From Trinickia dabaoshanensis (lineage in GTDB: Bacteria; Pseudomonadota; Gammaproteobacteria; Burkholderiales; Burkholderiaceae), in the NCBI RefSeq assembly GCF_002879885.1, contig NZ_PNYA01000004.1, forward strand, positions 62,001 through 126,000: a stretch of DNA of 64,000 bases, in the 5' to 3' direction. This document shows, in pieces, positions 55,928 through 63,814 of this stretch. The number at the start of each line of letters is the position of its first letter. Position 1 is the first letter of the stretch. A model generated the notes under the pieces. The model had not been told where the DNA came from and ran no database searches. It saw nothing but the letters and a program-made list of their open reading frames with translations. A program made the position numbers and the translations under genes.

Positions 55928-56389
55928 TCAAGCACGCGCGGCTTGTAAATCGGCCGCGAACGCGGCGAAATTTCCCAGCCATCGCGCGAGCGCATCGGGC
56001 ATCCGGGGTTCCAAAGTCCATCGGCAGAGCAATTGAGGACCGCCCAGACCGATGGCGAAGCTGATGCCGGCGGTCAGCAGCCAGTGCGCGTTGGCTTGCA
56101 GCAGCAGCGCGCGCCGCTCTCGGGAGCCGGCCCAATCCTCGTCGAGCAAGGCGCCCACGATCAGTGCGGATTCGTCGGGCGCCAGGACGAGCTGCAACCG
56201 TTGCGCCCCGAGTTGAATGCGGCCCGTGCGGGCCGCTTCCCGGGCCACGTCCGGCGCAGCGCCGAGCGCAGCCATGACTTCGACGACAAAATCGAGCACC
56301 GCCTGGGGCGCGTCGAACTCCTGATCGGTCGCGGACGCGGCATCCATCGTTCGCGTTGCGCCTGTCTCCCGGGTATCGATCGTTTTCAT
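55928..56389 (-). CDS. CesT-like T3SS chaperone
   Basis: A 153-aa small acidic protein. After a short polar N-terminus (MKTIDTRETGATRTMD), the domain (about 25-145) has the CesT-like order of helix, beta strands (RIQLGAQRLQLVLAPDESALIVGALL) and a helix with RALLLQANAHWLLTAGISFAIG, the dimerising type of T3SS chaperone. Start ATG overlaps the stop of the first chaperone gene (ATGA). Directly upstream of the candidate effector, its likely client. Confidence 0.75.
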   Translation of the reverse strand: MKTIDTRETGATRTMDAASATDQEFDAPQAVLDFVVEVMAALGAAPDVAREAARTGRIQLGAQRLQLVLAPDESALIVGALLDEDWAGSRERRALLLQANAHWLLTAGISFAIGLGGPQLLCRWTLEPRMPDALARWLGNFAAFAADLQAARA

Positions 56390-56856
56390 TGGGAGACCCT
56401 CTGCGAAGTGGGCAGCGCCGATGCGCCCTCACGCACGGCGGTGCAAAGCTCGTACATGCCTTCGAGTACGGCGCGAAGGCAGGCCGGGGTTTGCATCGAT
56501 TCGGTCACGCGCATGACGAGGCTCGCCGCGCCTTCTTCATCGACTACGAAGCCCCACTCGCCGCTGATCATGGCCGCCTCGTTGGCCACGAGCAGCGCGT
56601 CGTGCCAAGTCGAGCGCTCCACCTGCGGCGGGCAAGCGAGCGCTGCCTCGGCAATCAACTGCCGCGGGTGCGCCGATCGATCGTTCGTGTGGAGCGCAAA
56701 CTCGATATCGCCGAGACTCAAGCGCCCCGAGCCGGCGAATTGCCGCGCGGTCTCATCCTCTAGTCCCAGCGTGCCCGCGAGCTCCATCAAGAGCGCCGCA
56801 TCGTTGCGATGCGGTGGGCTTTGCGACGCCAGCGCCTGTTGGCCGGTTTGCGCCAT
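56386..56856 (-). CDS. CesT-like T3SS chaperone, first gene of operon
   Basis: A 156-aa protein resembling the downstream chaperone: helix, then SGRLSLGDIEFALHTNDRS-type strands, then a helix with DALLVANEAAMISGEWGFVVD. Two chaperones in one operon may form a heterodimer for one effector. Start: ATG at 56856 has AGGAGG nine bases upstream; ATG at 56862 is six bases closer. The minus-strand PIP box and -10 (TAGACT, 56927-56922) lie upstream. Confidence 0.72.
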   Translation of the reverse strand: MAQTGQQALASQSPPHRNDAALLMELAGTLGLEDETARQFAGSGRLSLGDIEFALHTNDRSAHPRQLIAEAALACPPQVERSTWHDALLVANEAAMISGEWGFVVDEEGAASLVMRVTESMQTPACLRAVLEGMYELCTAVREGASALPTSQRVSQ

Positions 56857-56959
56857 ATCCATGTCCCTCCTAGTCCGGTTGCGCATGTCATGTTGGATAG
56901 GGAACCCAACGATGCGAACCGAGTCTAGGTGGGCAAAACTTCGCTCCCCGCGCTAGCCG

Positions 56960-56984
56960 GCGAAATGCCTCGTACGGCAGCGAA
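56960..56984 (-). promoter_or_regulatory. PIP/hrpII box of the chaperone/effector operon
   Basis: On the minus strand TTCGC-N15-TTCGC, then exactly 32 bases and TAGACT (56927-56922), fitting YANNNT. First gene starts ~66 bases further. Confidence 0.9.
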
Positions 56985-57035
56985 CGAAATCGTTTTCACC
57001 CCCGGGCGGGCGAAAGGTGCTCTGGGCGGCGGCTT

Positions 57036-57668
57036 TCAGTGCGCCGCGAGACCGTGGCGAATGGAATAACGGATCAGTTCGGCGTTGTTTCTCAAACCCA
57101 ACTTCTGCATGAGACGCCGCTTGTGGGTGCTGATCGTTTTCGCGCTGAGCGCGAACGTATCGGCGATATCGTTGATGCTGCGTCCGCTCGCGAGCGCACG
57201 CAGCACCTCGAATTCGCGATCGGAGAGGATTTCGTGGGGCGGCACGTCGGTCGAGTGGCGCTCGAACACCACCGCGTCGACGAGCTTCGGATCGATGAAG
57301 CGTCCACCGTCGGCGAGCTTTCGGATCGCGGCCAGCAATACCTCGGGATCGCTGTCCTTGGTGACATAGCCGGCCGCGCCGGCACGCAACGCGCGCGACA
57401 CGACCTGCGCTTCGTTATGGATGCTCAGAATGAGGACCGGCATCTCCGGATACTCGCCGTGCACGCGGCGAATGAGGTCGACCCCGCTGATACCGGGCAT
57501 CGTCATATCGAGCATCAGCAAATCGACTTCCTTGCTTCGCAACTTGGTCAACACGTCGGCGCCGCTCACCGCCTCGTCGACGACGGCGATATCCGTGGCC
57601 GTCGCCACGATCTGCTTCAATCCGCTTCGCACGACCGCGTGGTCATCCGCGATGAGAATCTTAATCAT
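57036..57668 (-). CDS. NarL-type response regulator
   Basis: A 210-aa regulator: receiver (1-120; ILIADDHAVVRSGLK, phospho-site LLMLDMTMPGISG, YVTKDSD lysine) and LuxR-type helix-turn-helix (about 148-205, LSDREFEVLRALASGRSINDIA, LSAKTISTHKRRLMQKL). Its start overlaps the end of the kinase gene by eight bases, so the two form a pair. The pair is adjacent to the chaperone PIP box and to the PAS-sigma gene, so a role in T3SS control is suspected. Confidence 0.9.
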   Translation of the reverse strand: MIKILIADDHAVVRSGLKQIVATATDIAVVDEAVSGADVLTKLRSKEVDLLMLDMTMPGISGVDLIRRVHGEYPEMPVLILSIHNEAQVVSRALRAGAAGYVTKDSDPEVLLAAIRKLADGGRFIDPKLVDAVVFERHSTDVPPHEILSDREFEVLRALASGRSINDIADTFALSAKTISTHKRRLMQKLGLRNNAELIRYSIRHGLAAH

Positions 57669-59295
57669 GTCCGCTTCCATCTTTAGCAGGAATACCAATT
57701 GAGATCACGGTCCCGCAACCGGGCGCGCTGTCGATCTGCAGCGACGCGCCGATGAGGCGTGCGCGTTCGATGATACCGAGCAGTCCATAAGAGTCACGCT
57801 TTCCCGCACTGGCCGGGTCGAACCCACAGCCGTCGTCGCTCACGTGAATCTGTAACGTGTCTTCCCCGGACACGACCGTAACATGCGCGCGCGTTGCGCC
57901 GGCATGTCGAGCGACGTTCGTCAGCGATTCTTGCACAACGCGAAACACGGCTGTCGCGTGCGAATCGCTAACGTTGGGCTCGCAGCCGATCGACAGAAGC
58001 TGACAAGAAATACCCGTGCGCTTCATGAAGTCTTCCGCCAGCCACTCGAGCGCCGATAGTAGCCCAAAGTTCAGCGCCGCCGGGCGCAAATGATTGGCTA
58101 CGTTACGCACCATGAAGATCGTGAGCTCGACCAATTCGCGCATGTCGGTCACTTTCTTGAGCAATTCGGGGGCATCGCTCAGCCGCATTTTGAGCAACGA
58201 TACGTCCATCTTCAAAGCTGTCAGCAACTGCCCGAGCTCGTCGTGTATTTCTAGCGCGATCCGCTTGCGTTCCTCCTCGCGAATCGCTTCCATATGTGCG
58301 CTGAGCTCGCGCAGTTGTTCGCGCGATTCGAACAATACGCGTTCGATACGCTTTCGTTCGGTAATGTCGCTAATGCCGAGGTAGATCGCCGGTTCGTCGT
58401 GGTACGTGGCCAGCCGTGCGGTGAGCGTCCCCCAAAACGTCGAGCCGTCGCGCCGGCGCAACTGCACCTCTTCGTCCTGCACGATGCCGTCTCGCCTTAC
58501 CCGCTCCGTCACCCGCTCGCGATCGCTTTCATCCACGTACATGTCGTGGCTATCGGTCTCGCCTCGCGCTTGCTCGCCGATGCCGAACAATTCTCGCCAC
58601 GGGTCATTCGCATAGAGGGCATACGGCGCATGCAGACGGCCGATGCTGAGCGGCACGGGGCTCGCCTCGACGATGACGCGCAATCGGGCCTCGCTGCGCT
58701 TGAGCTCGGCCTCGGCGCGTTCACGTACCGCGATCTCCGCGCGCAATTCGTCGTTCGCCAGCGCAAGCTCGCGCGTACGCTGCACGACGCGCTGTTCGAG
58801 TTCGGCTCGGATGCGCGACAATTCGTGCTCGGCCTGCTGCCTGACGCGCACTTCCTCCTGCAACTGGTGGTTCTGCTCGACGAGCGCCTCTTGCATCTCG
58901 CGCATCGTCAAATGAACGTTCATTCGGGCGATCAGTTCCTCGACGCGAACGGGCTTCGTCACGTAATCGGCTCCCCCCGCGCGGAACCCTTCGAGCATTT
59001 CGTCCACGCCGTCTGCGACGGTCATGAACATCACGGGGATATCGCGCGTTTGCGCGTCGGCTTTCAAGCGCCGGCAGGTTTCGAAGCCGTTCATTCCACT
59101 CATGTTGACGTCGAGAAGGATCAGCTCGGGCAGACCATACCGGGCACGCTCGATCGCTTCCACGCCATCGAGCGCGATCAACACACGGAAACCGCGTTCG
59201 CTCAACGTATCGACGATCACACCCAGATTCGCCGGTGTATCGTCCGCGATCAGCACCGTCATGGTACGCAGTTGGGACTCGGGCGGTCCGTTCAT
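57661..59295 (-). CDS. Receiver-PAS-histidine kinase (HisKA_3), partner of the NarL regulator
   Basis: A 544-aa cytoplasmic kinase with N-terminal receiver (about 10-130; VLIADDTPAN, LILLDVNMSGMNG, YVTKPVR), a coiled-coil (about 140-215), PAS/PAC (about 225-345), HisKA_3 (IALEIHDELGQLLTALKMD, His in EIHDEL) and HATPase (DDGCGFDPAS). No membrane segments. GGAGG lies eight bases before the ATG at 59295. Divergent from the PAS-sigma gene across 632 bp. It probably phosphorylates the NarL regulator encoded next. Confidence 0.88.
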   Translation of the reverse strand: MNGPPESQLRTMTVLIADDTPANLGVIVDTLSERGFRVLIALDGVEAIERARYGLPELILLDVNMSGMNGFETCRRLKADAQTRDIPVMFMTVADGVDEMLEGFRAGGADYVTKPVRVEELIARMNVHLTMREMQEALVEQNHQLQEEVRVRQQAEHELSRIRAELEQRVVQRTRELALANDELRAEIAVRERAEAELKRSEARLRVIVEASPVPLSIGRLHAPYALYANDPWRELFGIGEQARGETDSHDMYVDESDRERVTERVRRDGIVQDEEVQLRRRDGSTFWGTLTARLATYHDEPAIYLGISDITERKRIERVLFESREQLRELSAHMEAIREEERKRIALEIHDELGQLLTALKMDVSLLKMRLSDAPELLKKVTDMRELVELTIFMVRNVANHLRPAALNFGLLSALEWLAEDFMKRTGISCQLLSIGCEPNVSDSHATAVFRVVQESLTNVARHAGATRAHVTVVSGEDTLQIHVSDDGCGFDPASAGKRDSYGLLGIIERARLIGASLQIDSAPGCGTVISIGIPAKDGSGHD

Positions 59296-59927
59296 ATTTA
59301 CGCGGCCTCCTGTCCAGCGCCGATTCCAACGAAGGCGACGGCGAACAGCCGCGCGATCGCGCGGCCATGCAGGCGATCGACCGGGCTCCATCCGGAAAGC
59401 GGGACACGGACCACCATGTCCTCGTCAAATGAGAATCGTTGGCATGCGCATATTGTGCATGCGTTGGCGTGGCGGTTGCAGCCTCATCTCCGAGGAAAAG
59501 GCGGCAAAGAAGCTGAGCAAAATGCTGATTATCGCGTCAGGAAATCCTTACCCACAACCGGTACCTTGGTCTCACGCTCGGGCACGGCGCGTCGCGCGAG
59601 CCGCAAGATCTCCGCAGCGCAGCGGCGACGGAACGCTCGATTTGGTCATCCTTCCCTTCTGAATTTTCAGGATTAGCTGACCTCGTTACGCATTCCGGCT
59701 GCACCGATAGATACAGTAAATTGCGGCGATAGGCGCCGACGATACCCATCCGTATGGCCCCGCATCGAAGCGATGGAAATATCGATATCTATGCCGAGGT
59801 GCGCCGCGTATCGGGCCGACGCACCGCGCAACCGGGCGGCGCTGTTCGAACCGAGGCGCCATCGTGATTCACGCGCGGTAACCGCCGTGCGCGAAGAATC
59901 GGCAGTTCGTAGGGAGAAGATAAAGAT
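59296..59927. promoter_or_regulatory. Intergenic region between divergent kinase and sigma-fusion genes
   Basis: No convincing gene or repeat was seen in these 632 bp. It should hold divergent promoters for the kinase/regulator pair and the PAS-sigma gene; no known regulator site was recognised. Confidence 0.4.
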
Positions 59928-61277
59928 ATGACGACAACGAGCACAAAGGAGCCGCGTCTGCTTTGGTCCAGTGCGCACGGGCGATCCGCACCGGCCGCAC
60001 TGGCACCGTATGCGGCGCACGCCGGCCTGGCCGCATCGATCGGCGCAGCCGACCCGACCGTCGTATTCATCGACTGCGTCGATGTCGACGCCGACGCCTC
60101 TACCGAAGTGAGCAAGTGGCGAAACCGTCATGGATCGGCACCGTACCTCGTGCCGGTGGTGAAAAACGTATCGCCGCAAATCATCGTCTCGCTGGTGACC
60201 CGCGGCGCCAACGACGTCGTCGGACAAGACGACTTGCTGTTCCCCGACGCCATCGTCGGCCGTTCTCGCGACGAAGCCAGGCTCATGCACCTCGCCAAGT
60301 CGTGCGCCGGCGATACCGATTGGCTGCAACGCGCCGCGGACAATCTCTCGTCGCCCGTCTTCTTCAAGGACGCGGCCGGCGCCTATACCGGGTGCAACGA
60401 GGCCTTCGAGCGCCGGTTGGGCCGTGATCGCAGGCAGCTCACGGGAAAAACCGTCTACGACATCGCGCCCTCCGATCTTGCGCTCGTCTATCAAAAGGCG
60501 GATCTCACGCTCGCCTCGCGCGGCGGTGTACAGATCTACGCCACGGGACTGCCCAAACCTTCGGGCGAAGTGGGGCTCGTGCGGTTCTACAAGAGCGTCA
60601 TCTCCGACGGCACGAACGTGGCCGGCATCGTGGGCACCGTTCACGACATCGGGTCGTCCACGGCGGAAGAGGAGATTCAAGAGGCCCTGCGCGAACTGCT
60701 GCACCACGCGAATGCCCATGGCGCCGAGGCATTGCGTGCCGATGCGCGAGCGGAAGCCGACCGTCTGCTGCTCGCACGCATTGCACGCAAAGACGGCGCT
60801 GCGTTGGCGCAACTGCACAGGCAATACGCACGGCGGCTCGCACGATTCCTGAACCGGATGACGTGGAGCAGCCATATGATCGATGAGGTCGTGAACGATG
60901 TCTTCCTCGTCGTATGGAACAAAGCCCCGGATTTTCGCGGCCAGTCCTCGGTGTCCACATGGCTGATGGGTATCGCGTATCGGTGCGCCTGTCAGGCGAT
61001 TCGCAGCGAGCACCGATTCGCGAATACGGTGCCGCTCTCCTATGAACAGCATCTGGCGGCGCTTCACTATTCGCACGACTACGAAGGAGCGGACTTGCTG
61101 ACGAAAGCGATGGGGCAGCTGCCCGTCGATCAGCAGCTCGCCATGTCGCTTTGCTACGCGTTCGGTCATTCCACGGAGGAAGTCGCGGCCATCACCCAGT
61201 CGACGGAGTCAGCCGTCAAGGCGCGCATTCGCAGGGCGAAGGACCGCTTGCGCGACGTCATCGAACAACTGGGCTGA
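59928..61277 (+). CDS. Receiver-like/PAS/sigma-70 family fusion protein
   Basis: A 449-aa protein of uncommon architecture. Residues ~8-115 resemble a receiver fold without clear phospho-site context (TVVFIDCVDVD, YLVPVVKN, GANDVVGQDD); 130-245 is a PAS domain (SSPVFFKDAAGAYTGCNEAF); 245-282 a coiled linker; 285-360 sigma region 2 (ARIARKDGAALAQLHRQYAR, DEVVNDVFLVVWNKAPDFRG); 395-445 sigma region 4 (VDQQLAMSLCYAFGHSTEEV, KARIRRAKDRL). It should recruit RNA polymerase under PAS control. No anti-sigma gene is adjacent. AGGGAGAAG precedes the ATG. Target promoters unknown. Confidence 0.85.
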   Translation: MTTTSTKEPRLLWSSAHGRSAPAALAPYAAHAGLAASIGAADPTVVFIDCVDVDADASTEVSKWRNRHGSAPYLVPVVKNVSPQIIVSLVTRGANDVVGQDDLLFPDAIVGRSRDEARLMHLAKSCAGDTDWLQRAADNLSSPVFFKDAAGAYTGCNEAFERRLGRDRRQLTGKTVYDIAPSDLALVYQKADLTLASRGGVQIYATGLPKPSGEVGLVRFYKSVISDGTNVAGIVGTVHDIGSSTAEEEIQEALRELLHHANAHGAEALRADARAEADRLLLARIARKDGAALAQLHRQYARRLARFLNRMTWSSHMIDEVVNDVFLVVWNKAPDFRGQSSVSTWLMGIAYRCACQAIRSEHRFANTVPLSYEQHLAALHYSHDYEGADLLTKAMGQLPVDQQLAMSLCYAFGHSTEEVAAITQSTESAVKARIRRAKDRLRDVIEQLG

Positions 61278-61864
61278 CGAGCCCCTCCTCGGTCGGGGCC
61301 GGAGGCAATCTCCGGCTTCCCCCGCCCGCCGCGGATGCACGAATGACCGCACCCTCCACCTCGTAGTCCGCTTCTCCCCCGCTCCCACGTTCGGCCTTCA
61401 CACCAGGCCATGCGTCCTGTCGATAAAAATGCAACTTGCGCGCATCGAATAACGAATCGTCGATTCCGAGGTTCGATCGCGCGCGATCGCTCAGATCAGT
61501 CGGATTCAACTGTAAGAACTTTCTGACGTCACATTACCGGTGAATCGCGCAAAGCCAACGTACACGGCGCTGGCCCGCGTAAGGATGTCGGAGAGTGCGC
61601 TAAAAACCGGGCAAAACCCGAAGTATCCGGAAGAACGGCGAACGACACTAACGGATAAGACTTCATTCAATGAAGCAAGGCCGCGACCGAGCGCGACCGA
61701 TTGGGGGTGAACAACGCCGACGACGCGGGAGCCCCTGAACGAAACAGTATTCGTCGGAGAGGACGATACGTTTCATCGAAAGGCCGATCATCGCAGGAGC
61801 GTACGCGATGCGGCAGCTGTGGCATGCGATCGAGCCTCGATCGAGCGCCGACTGGAGAATTAAA
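61278..61864. other. 587-bp gap with terminator-like hairpin
   Basis: Hairpin GCCGGAG-GCAAT-CTCCGGC (61298-61316) ends the sigma-fusion gene; TTCCCCC follows it. The rest has no convincing gene; a short minus-strand frame at 61258-61509 has atypical start and composition. Confidence 0.45.
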
Positions 61865-62656
61865 GTGCGATTCGCTCTCGTTACCGATGACCCGCAACTA
61901 GCGACCAACCTTAGTGATTGCTTCGCCGAAGACGGCATTGCCATCGAACCGTTCGAGGCTGAGTTGCCGCTCTTTCGCGCCATGCGGACGAAGGCGTTCG
62001 ATGCCGTCTTGATCGATGCGAAAGACAACTCGATGCTCGTGAACTCATTGCTGTCGTGGCAGAACTGTAACGGCGCAACGTCGCTTCCGGTTATCGTGCT
62101 CACGCCGTTTTCGAATTCGGCGGCCATGCTGCGCTGGATCACCTCGGGCGCGACGGACGTGGCAAACCGCTTCGATCTGCAGCAAGTGCGGTTGCGCGCG
62201 CATATCGCGGCGCGGCGCCGCGCGCCCGAATCTCAGGACGATGTGGTGTCATCCGGCAGATACGTGCTTCGACGGCATGAGGGCACACTCACCATCGACG
62301 GTGAGCAAATACCGCTGACGCCGCGCGAATTCGCCATGGCATGGCTGCTGTTCTCCAATGCCGGCAAGTTCCTGAGCCGCGCACAAATCGCAAGCAGCGT
62401 GTGGGGCGCTTGCGAAGACATCGCCGGCCGTTCGATCGAACAGCACATCTACAAGCTGCGCAAAAAGCTCCAGCTCTCGGGACAAGGCGGCGCGAACCTC
62501 AAGACCGTCTATGCGCTCGGCTATAAGCTCGATCTCGCTTCGGCGGAGGGTTTCACGCCTGAGCCGTTGCAATGGGACGCTCCTCGCTCCCGCACCGCGC
62601 CCGCCAAGCCCCGCTCTTACGGTGTTTCATTCGCCGTCGCACCGGCGCAAGGCTGA
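61865..62656 (+). CDS. OmpR-type response regulator, HrpG-like
   Basis: A 263-aa regulator: receiver-like domain (about 1-110; FALVTDDPQLATNL, phospho-site VLIDAKDN, VIVLTPF) and a winged-helix OmpR/PhoB domain (about 130-225; LTPREFAMAWLLFSNAGKFLS, RSIEQHIYKLRKKL, LKTVYALGYKLDL). The receiver's usual lysine before the last strand is replaced (GATDVANRFDL). Start: GTG at 61865 with GGAG upstream places the receiver first; ATG at 61808 adds 19 atypical residues. HrpG of Ralstonia/Xanthomonas, which switches on hrpB/hrpX, has this architecture, and the harpin gene is next. Functional identity is inferred from context. Confidence 0.8.
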   Translation: MRFALVTDDPQLATNLSDCFAEDGIAIEPFEAELPLFRAMRTKAFDAVLIDAKDNSMLVNSLLSWQNCNGATSLPVIVLTPFSNSAAMLRWITSGATDVANRFDLQQVRLRAHIAARRRAPESQDDVVSSGRYVLRRHEGTLTIDGEQIPLTPREFAMAWLLFSNAGKFLSRAQIASSVWGACEDIAGRSIEQHIYKLRKKLQLSGQGGANLKTVYALGYKLDLASAEGFTPEPLQWDAPRSRTAPAKPRSYGVSFAVAPAQG

Positions 62657-62725
62657 CCGGTCCGCATCGCCGTGCTCGACCGCTGCGTCGATTTTCGCCG
62701 GCGCTACGCATTGTCAGTGAATTCT

Positions 62726-62750
62726 TTCGCACGCGGCAAATAGACTTCGC
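62726..62750 (+). promoter_or_regulatory. PIP/hrpII box before the harpin-like gene
   Basis: TTCGC-N15-TTCGC (62726-62750), then 31 bases and TATCTT (62782-62787), fitting YANNNT. The harpin-like start at 62917 follows. Confidence 0.9.
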
Positions 62751-62916
62751 CGCGACGCCCGCGCGAAAACCTGCCCGTCGATATCTTCGAGACCGAACGA
62801 TGCCCTCTGTGTTTCCTCTTTCGGCAGGAATGCGCGCGGGCCTCGTCGCGCGGCGAAACACCTAGACGCTGTCTTTTGGCGGCGGGCATTCACTATTCAT
62901 GACGACGAGGTCATTC

Positions 62917-63741
62917 ATGAGCGTATCGATCGGCGGTTCTTCCCAAGTCGGCCTCAACGGCGCCGACTTTTCGGCGTCCTTTGGCGCGGACAGCAGCAAC
63001 GGCAGCAGCGGCACGGCAGAAATCGAAAAAATGCTGGGCATGATGCTCGACATGATCGAGAAGATGCTGGCGCAAGCGATTCAACAGCAAAACCAGATCG
63101 CAGGCATCGACACGAAGGGCAGCACCAGCCCCGCGCCCGCGGCCGGCACTAACGCGGGCAGTGGCGCCGACGCAGGCGCCGGTGCGACGGGTGGCGCCGG
63201 TGCGACGGGTGGCGCCGGTGCGGCGGGCGGCGCGGATGCGGCAGGCGGCGCCGATGCGGCAGGTGGGGCCGATGCGGCGGCCGGCGGCCTGCAACCGATC
63301 GAATCGATGCTGCAAACCATCTTGCAGATGCTTCAGCAACTGCAATCGAGCGGCAGCCAGGCGAACGGCGGTCAGGACAACAACCAGATTCTGCAGATGC
63401 TCGGCGAAATCACGCAGATGCTCGGACAGATCCAGCAAGCCAACGGCGCGCAAGGCGGCGCCGCAGGCGGCGACGCGGCCAGCGGTCCGGCTGCCGGCGG
63501 TGCTGCGCCTGCCGGCGGTTCGCAAGCGGCAACGGGTGGCAATCCGCAATCGTCGATCGAATCGATGCTGCAGGAAATTCTGAAGATGCTGCAACAGATG
63601 ACCGCCCAGCACGGCCACTCGGGCAACAGCGACGGACGCAGCGGCGACGGCAATCAGCAGGTCCTGCAGATGCTCGGCGAGATCACGCAAATGCTGCAGC
63701 AGATGTTGCCGCAGGCTCAGGCGAGCGCCGGCGCGAAGTGA
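62917..63741 (+). CDS. Harpin-like secreted protein with duplicated helical repeat
   Basis: A 274-aa Gly/Ala/Gln-rich, cysteine-free protein with harpin character: acidic N-terminus, heat-stable-type composition, and two helical leucine/methionine/glutamine repeats. The first half carries an Ala/Gly-rich tract of (G)GA repeats (coded at ~63140-63290). Start ATG at 62917 has GAGG upstream; ATG at 62899 is six residues longer. It is likely secreted to the plant apoplast or host surface via the T3SS, where harpins help translocation or trigger plant responses. The PIP box upstream supports T3SS control. Confidence 0.8.
   Translation: MSVSIGGSSQVGLNGADFSASFGADSSNGSSGTAEIEKMLGMMLDMIEKMLAQAIQQQNQIAGIDTKGSTSPAPAAGTNAGSGADAGAGATGGAGATGGAGAAGGADAAGGADAAGGADAAAGGLQPIESMLQTILQMLQQLQSSGSQANGGQDNNQILQMLGEITQMLGQIQQANGAQGGAAGGDAASGPAAGGAAPAGGSQAATGGNPQSSIESMLQEILKMLQQMTAQHGHSGNSDGRSGDGNQQVLQMLGEITQMLQQMLPQAQASAGAK
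63298..63696 (+). repeat. Two ~42-47-aa repeats inside the harpin-like gene
   Basis: Copy 1 63298-63423 and copy 2 63556-63696, both beginning IESMLQ-x-IL-x-MLQQ and ending LQMLGEITQML. The spacer differs (SSGSQANGGQ versus TAQHGHSGNSDG). Coiled-coil-like heptads of Leu/Met. Confidence 0.85.
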
Positions 63742-63749
63742 GTGCGCGA

Positions 63750-63782
63750 GGCGAAGGCCGGCTCGACGATCCGGCCTTCGCC
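63750..63782 (+). terminator. Hairpin between the harpin-like gene and the next gene
   Basis: 12-bp arms GGCGAAGGCCGG / CCGGCCTTCGCC with a 9-base loop; no T-run. May attenuate transcription into the gene at 63815. Confidence 0.5.
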
Positions 63783-63814
63783 ACTTCATCGCTACAGCAA
63801 ACAAAGGAAATGTG

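Noticed and set aside
61258-61509. Short minus-strand frame after the sigma-fusion gene
   Set aside because: TTG start, no ribosome-binding site, composition and motifs not protein-like.
63140-63290. Gly/Ala tract in the harpin-like gene as possible CRISPR-like or satellite repeat
   Set aside because: It codes for a low-complexity harpin segment in frame and lacks spacers.
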